Below, one piece after another: positions 32,578 to 41,006 of a DNA stretch of 64,000 nucleotides. Position 1 is the first letter of the stretch. Each line of letters begins with the position of its first letter. Both the position numbers and the translations under genes were made by a program. The notes beneath the pieces were generated by a model, which was not told where the DNA came from, did not search any database, and worked only from the letters and a program-made list of their open reading frames with translations. This DNA comes from G963674835 sp963674835 (GTDB taxonomy: Bacteria > Planctomycetota > Planctomycetia > Pirellulales > Thermoguttaceae). Location: the NCBI GenBank assembly GCA_963674835.2, contig CAXXKC010000002.1, positions 2,232,001 through 2,296,000 of the forward strand, in the 5' to 3' direction.

Positions 32578-33003
32578 TTAGTCCTCGATATCCAGGCCCA
32601 TGCTCCGGGCCGTACCGGCAATAAGAAGCCGGGCATGTTCCACATCGCGTGCGTTCAGGTCGGCCATCTTCCGCTTCACGATCTCGTCGATCTGAGCGGT
32701 CGTGACCTTTCCTACTTTCTCTCGGGGAGTCGTCCCCGACCCCTTGGCGATGCCGGCGGCCTGCTTCAACAGATCGACGGCAGCGGGGCTCTTGGTTTCC
32801 ATCTCGAACGAGCGGTCGTTGAAGACGCGCACAACGACCGGAATGCGCAGCCCTTGCGACTCGCGCGTCCGCTCGTTGAACTGCTGCACAAACTGCCCCA
32901 GATTGATCCCGTACTTACCCAGCGCGGTACCCACAGGCGGCGCCGGCGTGGCTTGCCCACCCGGAACCTGGAAACGCGCTTGTCCTACCAATTGCTTAGC
33001 CAT
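32578..33003 (-). CDS. rplK: 50S ribosomal protein uL11
   Basis: 141 residues, the usual length. FQVPGGQATPAPPVGTALGKYGINL is the proline-rich N-terminal domain that closes over the GTPase centre, and the C-terminal domain includes KTKSPAAVDLLKQAAGIAKG-like sequence and NARDVEHARLLIAGTARSMGL. It has no unusual features and follows nusG. Confidence 0.97.
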   Translation of the reverse strand: MAKQLVGQARFQVPGGQATPAPPVGTALGKYGINLGQFVQQFNERTRESQGLRIPVVVRVFNDRSFEMETKSPAAVDLLKQAAGIAKGSGTTPREKVGKVTTAQIDEIVKRKMADLNARDVEHARLLIAGTARSMGLDIED

Positions 33004-33116
33004 GCTTGCTGCTTGCTATTCGAGTTCAGACCAAAGTGAAATTGGCACCCGGCGAAAGCCGCCAACCACTGCGTGGTTTCCAGCTCCTGTGCCGCTTTCA
33101 CCTCTCTAAGGTATTG

Positions 33117-34016
33117 TTAAATCGCTTCGATCTGCCAGTATTCCAATTCGACGGGCGTACTGCGCCCGAATATGTTGATCATCACCGTGACCCGACCGTT
33201 GGTCTGGTCGATGCTGTCCACTTCGCCTTCGAAGTTCTCGAACGTCCCCTCGTTGATCTTGACGCGGTCCCCCACGCTGAAGTTGATCTTCAGCTTCGGT
33301 GCCTCGTCACTCTTCTCCTCTTGCCGAGCGAGGATGCGGTTGACCTCGTGCTCCAACATGGGCGTCGGAGTTCCGGCAGCCCCGGTGAAATCGCCGATAC
33401 CCGGCGTCTCCCTCACCAGAAACCACGTGTCGTCGTTAATCTCCATATTGACGACTATGTAGCCGGGATAGAGCTTTCGCTTCATAACCCGCTTCTTGCC
33501 GCCCTTGAACTCGGTGACTTTCTCGGTCGGCACGATCACATCGCCAAAGTAGTACTCCAGCCCTTCCATCGCCACGCGGCGCAGAAGCCCTTCCTTGATC
33601 GACTCCTCGCGGTTGCTCTGCACCTTGAGAATGTACCAGTCCATCTTGTCCGACTTATCCCCAACCCGCTCCGATTCGTCCTCTACCGACTCTGCGGGCT
33701 TCACCTCGGTTTGGGCCGGCTCCTCCGCCTGGGGCTCGGGGGTTGCCACCTCGCCCTCGGGCTGCGCGTCGACCGTCTCTTCCGATTCGTCGGCCACCTC
33801 CAACAAATCCGCTTCGTCGTCCAATTGATCTTCCTCCTGCCCCTCCGGCGCAGAAGCCTCGGCGATCGGCGCATCGTCCCGCGGACGCTCCGGCTCCATC
33901 GGCACATCTGCTGCCGCTTGGGAAGGCTCGCCCGATTCGCCGACGGCGGCCTCGTTCTCATCGCGCTGGGGCGATGCAAGCGGTTCGTCCATTGGGTTGT
34001 TCGATTCGTCAGACAC
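33117..34016 (-). CDS. nusG: NusG with long acidic N-terminal extension
   Basis: 299 residues, starting at a GTG with AGAGGAAG upstream. The conserved NusG begins at residue 124 (MDWYILKVQSNREESIKEGL) with the NGN domain. The KOW domain ends it (FSVGDRVKINEGTFENFEGEVDSI). Residues 1-123 are a Glu/Asp/Pro/Ala-rich unstructured stretch that ordinary NusG lacks. No ribosome binding site is visible before Met124, so I think the extension is translated. NusG binds the polymerase clamp and couples to Rho or uS10. Its neighbours secE and rplK are as in most bacteria. Confidence 0.93.
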   Translation of the reverse strand: MSDESNNPMDEPLASPQRDENEAAVGESGEPSQAAADVPMEPERPRDDAPIAEASAPEGQEEDQLDDEADLLEVADESEETVDAQPEGEVATPEPQAEEPAQTEVKPAESVEDESERVGDKSDKMDWYILKVQSNREESIKEGLLRRVAMEGLEYYFGDVIVPTEKVTEFKGGKKRVMKRKLYPGYIVVNMEINDDTWFLVRETPGIGDFTGAAGTPTPMLEHEVNRILARQEEKSDEAPKLKINFSVGDRVKINEGTFENFEGEVDSIDQTNGRVTVMINIFGRSTPVELEYWQIEAI

Positions 34017-34107
34017 GGCTGACTTCCTCTCGCACGGATACGAAACTAGAGGAGGAACCGGCCGTTCGCCGCAGCAGCGCCAAACGACGGCCCCCTCCTG
34101 GCCTCGT

Positions 34108-34524
34108 CTACAGGATTGGGATGATGTTGCGGAAGACGAAACTCCAGAACGCGTCGAATAAAAACAATACAGCCGCCAGCACGAAGATCACGATCAGCAC
34201 CACCAAAGAGCTTCGGATCAATTCGTTCCGCGTCGGCCACGAAACTTTGTTCATCTCCGCTTCCACCGCGATGAGGAAGTCGGCAAAGCTGGGATAATTC
34301 ACCAGCCGGTATGAAACCCAACAACCGATCGCGAACAACACGCCGGGCAGGATGAAACGAAGCTGCGGATACTGCGGGTAAGACGCTTCCAAGGTCTGCA
34401 TCAAGCGAAGCATCCCCAAAGCGATGACGATAGCCAGCGAGGCAAATGTGGCCTGCCGAGTAATGCGACCCTGGCTGCGTTTGTACAGCCCCGCTCGGAT
34501 CAGTTCCTGGAATATGGCGCTCAC
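34108..34524 (-). CDS. secE: Protein translocase subunit SecE
   Basis: 138 residues from a GTG at 34524 with AAGGAAG upstream. The frame is open upstream but that part overlaps tRNA-Trp. There are three hydrophobic segments (TFASLAIVIALGMLRLM, LRFILPGVLFAIGCWVSYRL and LVVLIVIFVLAAVLFLFDAF), like the three-helix E. coli SecE. The SecE signature is VEAEMNKVSWPTRNELIRSS. It clamps SecY in the translocon. It sits between tRNA-Trp and nusG, a conserved order. Confidence 0.92.
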   Translation of the reverse strand: MSAIFQELIRAGLYKRSQGRITRQATFASLAIVIALGMLRLMQTLEASYPQYPQLRFILPGVLFAIGCWVSYRLVNYPSFADFLIAVEAEMNKVSWPTRNELIRSSLVVLIVIFVLAAVLFLFDAFWSFVFRNIIPIL

Positions 34525-34557
34525 TGGAAATTGCTTCCTTACGAGTTCATCAAATGG

Positions 34558-34630
34558 CAGGGGCGGGGGGACTCGAACTCCCAACCGCTGGTTTTGGAGA
34601 CCAGTGCTCTACCAATTGAGCTACACCCCT
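34558..34630 (-). tRNA. tRNA-Trp (CCA)
   Basis: 73 bases on the minus strand. The acceptor stem AGGGGTG pairs with CGCCCCT with a G discriminator. The D arm is GCTC..GAGC, the anticodon stem CTGGT/ACCAG has loop CTCCAAA with anticodon CCA, and the T arm contains TTCGAGT. CCA is not encoded. It lies between tuf and secE, as trpT does in E. coli. Confidence 0.97.
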
Positions 34631-34657
34631 GCGTTCGGTCAGTTCCTCAGAGCGCCC

Positions 34658-35857
34658 CTACTCCAAGATCTTCGTCACCACGCCCGAGCCTACCGTTCGT
34701 CCGCCCTCACGAATGGCGAAACGCACGTTCTCGCCCATGGCGATCGGGCTGATCAACTCGACGCTCAACGCGACGTTGTCGCCGGGCATGCACATTTCGG
34801 CACCGCCCAGCAGATTCAGCGAACCAGTCACGTCCGTGGTGCGGAAATAGAACTGGGGCCGATAGCCGCTGAAGAACGGTGTGTGGCGGCCGCCCTCTTC
34901 CTTCGACAGCACGTACACGTTCGCCTCGAACTTCGTGTGCGGCGTGATGGAACCCGGCTTGGCCAGCACTTGGCCGCGCTCGATTTCTTCTCGCTTCACT
35001 CCGCGCAACAGGCAGCCGACGTTGTCGCCCGCGATGCCCGAGTCGAGCGTCTTGTTGAACATCTCCACGCCGGTCACGACGACCTTGCGCAACTCGCGGG
35101 CCAACCCGATGATCTCCACATCGTCGCCAACCTTCACCTGGCCGCGCTCGATACGACCCGTGGCCACGGTGCCACGACCTTCGATCGAGAACACGTCCTC
35201 GACCGCCATCAGGAACGGCTTGTCCGTTTCGCGCGGCGGCTGCGGAATGTAGCTGTCGATGGCGTCCATCAACTCCTGGATGCACTTCGTCGAGGCCGGA
35301 TCGGTCGGGTTCTGGTAGGCACCCAGCGAATTGCCGCGGATGATGGGGATTTCGTCGCCGGGGAAACCGTAGCTGGTCAGCAACTCCCGCAGCTCCAACT
35401 CGACCAGTTCAAGCAACTCTTCGTCGTCAACCAGATCGACCTTGTTGAGAAACACGACCAACGCAGGAACGTTCACCTGGCGAGCCAGCAAGACGTGCTC
35501 GCGAGTCTGCGGCATGGGACCATCGGCCGCCGACACAACCAGAATCGCCCCGTCCATCTGGGCGGCTCCGGTGATCATGTTCTTGATGAAGTCGGCATGC
35601 CCCGGGCAGTCGATGTGCGCGTAGTGACGGTTGTCCGTCTCATACTCGACGTGGGCCACGGCAATGGTCACGGTCTTCGTGGCGTCGCGCACCGTGCCGC
35701 CCTTGGCGATGTCGGCATACGACTTCGACTTGGCCATGCCCTTCTTTTCCTGGACAGCCAGAATCGCCCCGGTCAATGTGGTCTTGCCATGGTCAATGTG
35801 GCCAATGGTGCCCACATTGACGTGGGGTTTAGTTCGCTGAAATACGTCCTTGGCCAT
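34658..35857 (-). CDS. tuf: Elongation factor Tu
   Basis: 399 residues from ATG 35857 (MAKDVFQRTKPHVNVGTIGH), with AGGGAG upstream; an in-frame codon five residues earlier lies in the ribosome binding site region. GTPase motifs are GHIDHGKTT, DCPGHAD and NKVD. EF-Tu delivers aminoacyl-tRNA to the A site. It has a few residues more than E. coli EF-Tu, around RQVNVPALVVFLNK and the 180-190 region. It is the only tuf in the window and is preceded by four tRNA genes, as in E. coli tufB. Confidence 0.97.
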   Translation of the reverse strand: MAKDVFQRTKPHVNVGTIGHIDHGKTTLTGAILAVQEKKGMAKSKSYADIAKGGTVRDATKTVTIAVAHVEYETDNRHYAHIDCPGHADFIKNMITGAAQMDGAILVVSAADGPMPQTREHVLLARQVNVPALVVFLNKVDLVDDEELLELVELELRELLTSYGFPGDEIPIIRGNSLGAYQNPTDPASTKCIQELMDAIDSYIPQPPRETDKPFLMAVEDVFSIEGRGTVATGRIERGQVKVGDDVEIIGLARELRKVVVTGVEMFNKTLDSGIAGDNVGCLLRGVKREEIERGQVLAKPGSITPHTKFEANVYVLSKEEGGRHTPFFSGYRPQFYFRTTDVTGSLNLLGGAEMCMPGDNVALSVELISPIAMGENVRFAIREGGRTVGSGVVTKILE

Positions 35858-35924
35858 TCTTTCTCCCTGCAATCAAACAAGCGGGTACATCGTTTTAGTT
35901 TGGACTGGACAATCCGAACGCAAG

Positions 35925-35997
<73 letters not shown>

Positions 35998-36059
35998 GGC
36001 TTGATTTCGTTAGGAACCTCACTATCCGGGTGGTATGCGTCCTTGGCCATGCCTGGCGA

Positions 36060-36130
36060 AGCGGGTGAAGGGAGTCGAACCCTCGTAAATAGCTTGGAAG
36101 GCTATGGCTCTACCGTTGAGCTACACCCGC
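36060..36130 (-). tRNA. tRNA-Gly (TCC)
   Basis: 71 bases, minus strand. Acceptor GCGGGTG/CACCCGC with a T discriminator, anticodon stem ATAGC/GCTAT with loop CTTCCAA and anticodon TCC, and T-loop TTCGACT. The D loop is one base shorter than that of its neighbours, which is usual for glycine tRNAs. Confidence 0.97.
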
Positions 36131-36261
36131 AATTTCTCCTACCGACGAAGTTCCCGCAACGCGGGCAAACGATCAGGAACTTCGATTATCGCCGCTGCCG
36201 CAGGTCTACCTACTCCTCTGGAGGACTCAGCCAACCAAGACGCTTAATCTGGAGTGACAAC

Positions 36262-36343
<82 letters not shown>

Positions 36344-36454
36344 GGTATTCATCCGGGCCTCCTCATCTCGCCCACCGCAACCCATTGGTCACTCCGGTCG
36401 CTGCTTGCAAAAACCGTGAGTCCAACCGCGGAAAAACAAGGGAGTTTCGTGACG

Positions 36455-36527
36455 AGCTAGCGGAGGGACTTGAACCCACAACCTGCTGATTACAAATCAG
36501 CTGCTCTGCCGATTGAGCTACGCTAGC
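36455..36527 (-). tRNA. tRNA-Thr (TGT)
   Basis: 73 bases, minus strand. Acceptor GCTAGCG/CGCTAGC with a T discriminator, anticodon stem GCTGA/TCAGC with loop TTTGTAA and anticodon TGT, and T-loop TTCAAGT. It is the first of the Thr-Tyr-Gly-Thr group upstream of tuf, the same order as thrU-tyrU-glyT-thrT-tufB in E. coli. Confidence 0.97.
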
Positions 36528-36807
36528 CAGCCTGGCCCACCACGCGAACCATTTAATATAGCCAACCGCCCTTACCGTGCAAGGCGGATGGCAGAGAAAA
36601 AGCCCGCGCCGCGGACCGGGTATTCTTCGCCTAACGTGGCTCCTTCCCCCGTCGCATTCTCCCTGGCCGAATCAGTCTCCTCGATCGGCAGACTCGCCCC
36701 CGTCCAGCTCGATCAAAAACGGAGAACCCCTCCCATGCCCCCAAGAAACCACAGCCGCCGGACCGGAAATAATCCAATTCGGCGGCCTTACCTCCTCTGG
36801 CTCTTCA

Positions 36808-38487
36808 CTAATCCAAACCAGGAATGTCGATCTTCTCCTCCTGAACCGCCTTCCGTAGCTTGCTCAGCGCTCGAGCCTCGATCTGCCGGATCCGCTCCTT
36901 CGTTACGCCCAACTCGGCGCCAACCTCTTTGAGCGTTAACGGCTCCCGACCGCGATTCAGGCCAAAACGATTGATGATAATCTTCTGCTCCCGCTCGTCA
37001 AGCCGTTCCAATATTTTTTCAACTTGCGCCTCCCTCTGCAGCTGGGAGGACTCCTGCTCAAATTGGTCGCTACGCTCGTCCTCCGTCGCCGTGAACATCT
37101 CCGCATGGCTCGTCCGGAAGCGGTCCCGAAGCCGATGCTCGTCCGGAATCGTGCGAGCGAAGTTCTTCATGATCGCCCAGCTCGCATACGTGCTGAACTT
37201 GTTTCCCCGCGCGTAGTCGAACTTCTCGACCGCCCGAATCAGCGAGATGTTCCCGTCGCTGACCAGCTCGAAGAAGTTCTCCATCGGGCCCACGTGCCGT
37301 TTGGCAATCGAGACCACCAACCGCAAATTCGCCGAGATGATCTCGTTCTTCGTGGCCACCGCCGCGTCGTACAGGCGTTCGATCTCGTCCATCAGCCCCG
37401 TTTTCGGCTTCGCAATGTCCAGATGCCCTCGCAAGCGGGCCGCCTTGTGCTTCAAATAGTTCATCTTGCGAAACAGGTGCATCTCCTGTTCGCGCGTCAG
37501 CAGCGGCGTGTCGTACAGGCTCGCCAAGTATGGAGGCAACCCGCTGGGAAGTCGCGCCCGCTTCGGCGACACATCGCTCGGCGGCGGCGGGCCCAGGATC
37601 TCCTCTTCCAGCTTCTCCGTGCGGACCCTGGCGAACAGCTCATTCTCGATGCAGTCCAGCGGCAAGTCCATCAACCGCTTGGCCCGCATTTCGTTGACGA
37701 TCCGGTAAACGCTGGCCCTCGTCCGGCAGAACCGCTTGGCCAGCGACTCGACCGACTCGCCTCGACGCACATTCTGGTAGATCTTCCGCTTGGTCTCTTC
37801 CCGCAGGGGACCGGCGTGGTCCGGAAAGATGGCCAGGTCAGGGTGGTCCCGGTCGAACTGTTTCAGCGTGTATCGAATCGTCTCCACGCTCCGACCGCTG
37901 TACCGGGCCAGCCGCTTGGTCACATCCGACGGGCACCCGCCGGCCGCCGCCAACCGCCGCGCCCGCTGGATGATCCGCTGGCGCTCATCGTTGGTCAACT
38001 GGCTGAACTGGGCCCCGCGGCGCACACGATCCTGGTTCCGGCCCACAAACCGCTGAATCGAGCTCTCCAAGAAGCCCACCCTCTTGCGGCCATCGAACAC
38101 GAACCGGCGGCTCACCAGCCCTTGGCCCCGCCACCGCGAAATTGTCTTGGTCGAAACCTGGAAGTGCTTGCTCAGCTCGTCGACCGTCAGCACCCGCTCT
38201 CCCGCGTCCTCCACGCGGACATCGGCCGAATCCGACAGATCCTCAATGAACAATCGCAGATCGTGAGTCGCTTCCTTGCCGGTCAGTTTCAGATCGGGAT
38301 AGGAGTCAGGCCGGTACTTCGTGATGCGAAAGCACAAATACTCATAGGTGTAGACACGGCCGTCGTCCATCTCGCCCAGTAGTTGCTCCGTGCGGTTGAC
38401 CTGCTCCACGCGTTTGTCGCGCGGGGCAAAACGCACTTGCTGGTCGCGGAGTTGCCGAAGGGCCGGGTTGATATAGTCGCTGTGCAT
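36808..38487 (-). CDS. Sigma-70 family factor with N-terminal helix-turn-helix domains
   Basis: 559 residues. The C-terminal half is a sigma factor: region 1.2-like at about 328-350 (PLLTREQEMHLFRKM), region 2 at 380-450 (NLRLVVSIAKRH, then KFSTYASWAIMKNFAR), and region 4 at 490-548 (LTLKEVGAELGVTKERIRQIEARAL). Between regions 2 and 4 there are only about 45 residues, so domain 3 looks reduced. The N-terminal 300 residues carry three helix-turn-helix-like units: MerR-like at 100-150 (LTVDELSKHFQVSTKTISRW), at 165-210 (RLARYSGRSVETIRYTLKQF), and at 235-270 (ESLAKRFCRTRASVYRIVNE). It lies 280 bases upstream of the tRNA-tuf cluster and points into it. Which promoters it reads is not evident. Confidence 0.9.
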   Translation of the reverse strand: MHSDYINPALRQLRDQQVRFAPRDKRVEQVNRTEQLLGEMDDGRVYTYEYLCFRITKYRPDSYPDLKLTGKEATHDLRLFIEDLSDSADVRVEDAGERVLTVDELSKHFQVSTKTISRWRGQGLVSRRFVFDGRKRVGFLESSIQRFVGRNQDRVRRGAQFSQLTNDERQRIIQRARRLAAAGGCPSDVTKRLARYSGRSVETIRYTLKQFDRDHPDLAIFPDHAGPLREETKRKIYQNVRRGESVESLAKRFCRTRASVYRIVNEMRAKRLMDLPLDCIENELFARVRTEKLEEEILGPPPPSDVSPKRARLPSGLPPYLASLYDTPLLTREQEMHLFRKMNYLKHKAARLRGHLDIAKPKTGLMDEIERLYDAAVATKNEIISANLRLVVSIAKRHVGPMENFFELVSDGNISLIRAVEKFDYARGNKFSTYASWAIMKNFARTIPDEHRLRDRFRTSHAEMFTATEDERSDQFEQESSQLQREAQVEKILERLDEREQKIIINRFGLNRGREPLTLKEVGAELGVTKERIRQIEARALSKLRKAVQEEKIDIPGLD

Positions 38488-39072
38488 GATCGCCCCTCTC
38501 CTCTACAAGACCTGCCGAACTGCATGCTGGTTCCCTGTTGCCCTGAAAAGCTTCCTCCTATGCCGCCCCAGCTCTCACGCAACGAAACCATTAGTCCGTA
38601 GTGTAACTACGTCGGCCGAATTTTAACAGATACTGCTTGCAAAATTCCAGCCGATTGCTTTCGATTTCCCAAGAAACTTCGTCCCACGACAATTACCCCC
38701 TCCACAATGGGTATTTTTCGGTGAGCATTCCACCTAATGGAAGGCTATCAAGAACCAGCGCTGCCTCCCGCGCCGGTCGTACGCCACCGCCATCCGTATT
38801 GATGCATCAAACATCGCCATGTTACTGACAATTCGGCCGCACCCGGCAATTCCTTCCTAATTGCCGGGCCGTATCAGAACTGTGTCTGCCAAGTCGGTTT
38901 GGCGAGCCCGTCTGTCACCCCCCTGAACGCTCAACGGTCGCGCGCATCAACCAGCAGAACCCCAATTTTCCGCTGAACTTCACCAATCGACACAGTCGAT
39001 CTAGCCAAAGCGCTCTTCTTCAGCGGTCGTCGCGCGCCTTCATCACACAACCCCCAGCCTCCCAGACTTCCC
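38488..39072. other. Divergent gap upstream of the sigma factor gene
   Basis: 585 bases without a gene I can support, between the minus-strand sigma factor and a plus-strand secreted protein, so both promoters should be here. A 10-bp perfect inverted repeat lies at 38842-38868 (see separate entry), and a small hairpin CGTAG/CTACG lies near 38607. The remainder is less GC-rich than the genes around it. I could not place promoter boxes with confidence. Confidence 0.6.
38842..38868. repeat. Perfect 10-bp inverted repeat
   Basis: CCCGGCAATT at 38842-38851 pairs with AATTGCCGGG at 38859-38868 around a seven-base loop. Neither strand has a run of T after it, so it is a weak candidate for a terminator. 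It could be an operator or a hairpin at the 5' end of a leader. Confidence 0.6.
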
Positions 39073-40455
39073 ATGCGACGCATTCACCCCATCATGTACG
39101 CATTCCTGCTCCTGCTCTCTCTGGCAGGCTCAACGGTTCTCTCCGCCGAGCAACGGAGCAAAACCTATTCCTTTCGCAGCCAACGGACCGTAGGAACGAT
39201 CGACCAAGTGAAATCCACGCTCGAGGTCCGCGGCGATCTCATTGTTACCGAGGAAGGCAAACTGACACGGCTGAAAACTGGCGTCGCCGCCCATTTGGAC
39301 TACCACGAACGTTTCCTTGCCGCCGACAAGTCGACGGCCACGCTTGCGCGATCTGTGCGCTACTATGACGATGCCTCGGCCGACATCAAGGTCGACAAAG
39401 ACGACTTTCAGCCGACGCTCGACAACGACCGTCGTTTGATTGCCGTCGAAGCCGGCACCAAGTCGGCCACGCTGTTCAGTCCAAACGGGCCACTGACCCG
39501 CGAGGAACTCGACCTGATTGACCTGCAGGGCAACACCCTGCTTCTGGATCGACTGCTGCCTGAAAAGCCCGTCGCAGTCGAGGACCAGTGGAACCTGTCC
39601 GACGATTTGGTGACAGCCCTGTTGCGACTCGACGAGGTCGGCGAGTCGGACGTTGTCGCCAAGCTGGCCTCGGTGGCCGACGGCAGTGCTATCGTCGAGT
39701 TGTCAGGCAAAGTGAAGGGTGCCATCAACGGTGTTAGCACCGAAATCGAACTGAAAGGCAAGTACCGCTTCAACATGCCTGCCGGGCGGATCGATTGGGC
39801 CGCCTTCTTGATTCGCGAGAATCGCTCGATCGGACACGTGGGCACTGGCCTGGATGTTGTCGCCCGGCTGCAGGCCATAATCACCCCCGACAAAGCCTGC
39901 GATCAACTGACCGAGGCCGCGTTGCAGGATCTCCCCTTGGAATCGAACCCCGGGCTGACCGCGTTGATCTGCAAGTCGGGCGATGGGCAATGGCACTTCA
40001 CCTATGATCGCCGCTGGTTCGTCACAGGTGCGGAGAAGGACCATATCGTGCTGCGAATGGTCGACCGCGGTGAACTCGTGGCCCAAAGCAACATCGCCAG
40101 CCTGGCCCAGGTCGCGCCGGAGAAGCTCATCACCCTGTCAGGCTTTCAAGAGGATATCCAGCGAGCCCTGGGCAAGAACTTCGGCCAGTTCATCAAGGCC
40201 AGCCAGGAAGCCAACGACGCCGATTATCGGGTCTATCGCGTCGCCGCCGAAGGCGAGGTGGAAGGACTGCCGATCGAGTGGATCTACCATTTGGTGGCCG
40301 ATCGTCACGGACATCAGGTGTCGTTCGCCTTCACGGTCGAGAAAGGCCTGTCGGAGCAGTTCGCCCAGGCCGACGAGCCACTGGTCCAGGCACTCCGATT
40401 CGTCGAGCCGAGCGTCGCCCGGAACCCCAAGTCCGAAGACGCCGATCGCCAGTAG
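39073..40455 (+). CDS. Secreted protein of unknown function
   Basis: 460 residues with a signal peptide (FLLLLSLAGSTVLSA, cleavage near residue 25) and no later membrane segment, so it should be exported. The body is mixed alpha/beta with long hydrophilic strands (GKYRFNMPAGRIDWAAFLIRE and YRVYRVAAEGEVEGLPIEWI). I recognise no domain or catalytic motif. It has few cysteines and no sorting tail. It is alone: the neighbouring features are a large divergent gap on one side and the candidate small RNA on the other. Confidence 0.75.
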   Translation: MRRIHPIMYAFLLLLSLAGSTVLSAEQRSKTYSFRSQRTVGTIDQVKSTLEVRGDLIVTEEGKLTRLKTGVAAHLDYHERFLAADKSTATLARSVRYYDDASADIKVDKDDFQPTLDNDRRLIAVEAGTKSATLFSPNGPLTREELDLIDLQGNTLLLDRLLPEKPVAVEDQWNLSDDLVTALLRLDEVGESDVVAKLASVADGSAIVELSGKVKGAINGVSTEIELKGKYRFNMPAGRIDWAAFLIRENRSIGHVGTGLDVVARLQAIITPDKACDQLTEAALQDLPLESNPGLTALICKSGDGQWHFTYDRRWFVTGAEKDHIVLRMVDRGELVAQSNIASLAQVAPEKLITLSGFQEDIQRALGKNFGQFIKASQEANDADYRVYRVAAEGEVEGLPIEWIYHLVADRHGHQVSFAFTVEKGLSEQFAQADEPLVQALRFVEPSVARNPKSEDADRQ

Positions 40456-40585
40456 CGGGCAGCCAGTTGCTCGCGCCACACCGGATCGGGATCGATCGGC
40501 CGATCACCCTTGTTCCTTGCGCGGCCAGCGCCGACCCGAGCACCGCTCCGCCGTTCGACCCCCGCACACAGTCGCCGGCTGTTAA

Positions 40586-40786
40586 CGAAAAAAGGCCGCC
40601 GCTGTCACCAGGGACCGCGGCGGCCATGAAACAAACCTCCCGTGTACTGCGACCGGATGCGTCGCTGCGAGACGAGCGGGGGTCAGGCGTGCTAATGCAC
40701 GAGCCATTGGTTGACCCCGGCTCACGCCATAGGGTTGGCACCTCCGTCGGAATAACTTGCGGGAGGCTTATTTCACCGCTTGCTTG
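40586..40786 (-). ncRNA. Candidate structured small RNA, 6S-like layout
   Basis: Read on the minus strand. A closing stem of ten pairs joins AAGCCTCCCG (40769-40760) to CGGGAGGTTT (40642-40633), with one G-U pair. Inside are two unpaired arms of about 30 bases; the 3' arm has a small hairpin GCGAC/GTCGC. An apical stem of twelve positions with one mismatch joins 40723-40712 to 40685-40674 and encloses the hairpin GTGC-ATTA-GCAC. The RNA then ends in a 9-bp GC hairpin followed by TTTTTT. A rod with a central bubble, about 200 bases long, is the shape of 6S RNA. The start is estimated from a TATGAT box. Confidence 0.5.
40588..40625 (-). terminator. Rho-independent terminator of the candidate small RNA
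   Basis: On the minus strand GGCCGCCGC (40625-40617) pairs with GCGGCGGCC (40602-40594) around a 14-base loop, directly followed by TTTTTT. The T run is on the minus strand only, so this terminates leftward transcription and not the secreted-protein gene at 39073-40455. Confidence 0.7.
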
Positions 40787-40792
40787 TACACC

Positions 40793-40798
40793 ATCATA
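40793..40798 (-). promoter_or_regulatory. Possible -10 box for the candidate small RNA
   Basis: TATGAT on the minus strand, about 24 bases before the closing stem of the small RNA. No good -35 element is visible at the normal spacing, so this is only suggestive. Confidence 0.35.
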
Positions 40799-41006
40799 TC
40801 GGCAGTTCGGAGGCCGGGCTGCGGTCGAAATCTCGTCGATTCACCGGCCGCTCGGCGGCCTCTCAATCACGCCGCTCTAGAGTCAATTCTAGCGTACCCG
40901 CGGCGCCGGAGAATGGCTTTTCTTGGGCCGCGAGCCCGATTTTCGGCCGCCCTTTTTCGGAGCAAAAACCGCGCCAACCGCCCGCGATGCAAACCGCGTT
41001 CCGTAG

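Larger units (their letters stand above)
40456..41006. other. Gap holding the candidate small RNA
   Basis: 551 bases between two plus-strand genes. Apart from the minus-strand RNA candidate at 40586-40786, with its terminator and possible promoter, I see nothing else. Open frames here on either strand are short and cross the inverted repeats, so I do not call them genes. Confidence 0.6.

Noticed and set aside
34525..34657. rpmG (bL33) between tuf and secE
   Set aside because: Only tRNA-Trp is present; the remaining bases encode no CxxC-type small protein.
40331..40741. Minus-strand protein in the gap with the candidate small RNA
   Set aside because: The open frame crosses the terminator hairpin, lacks any conserved motif and is shorter than the structured RNA signals.
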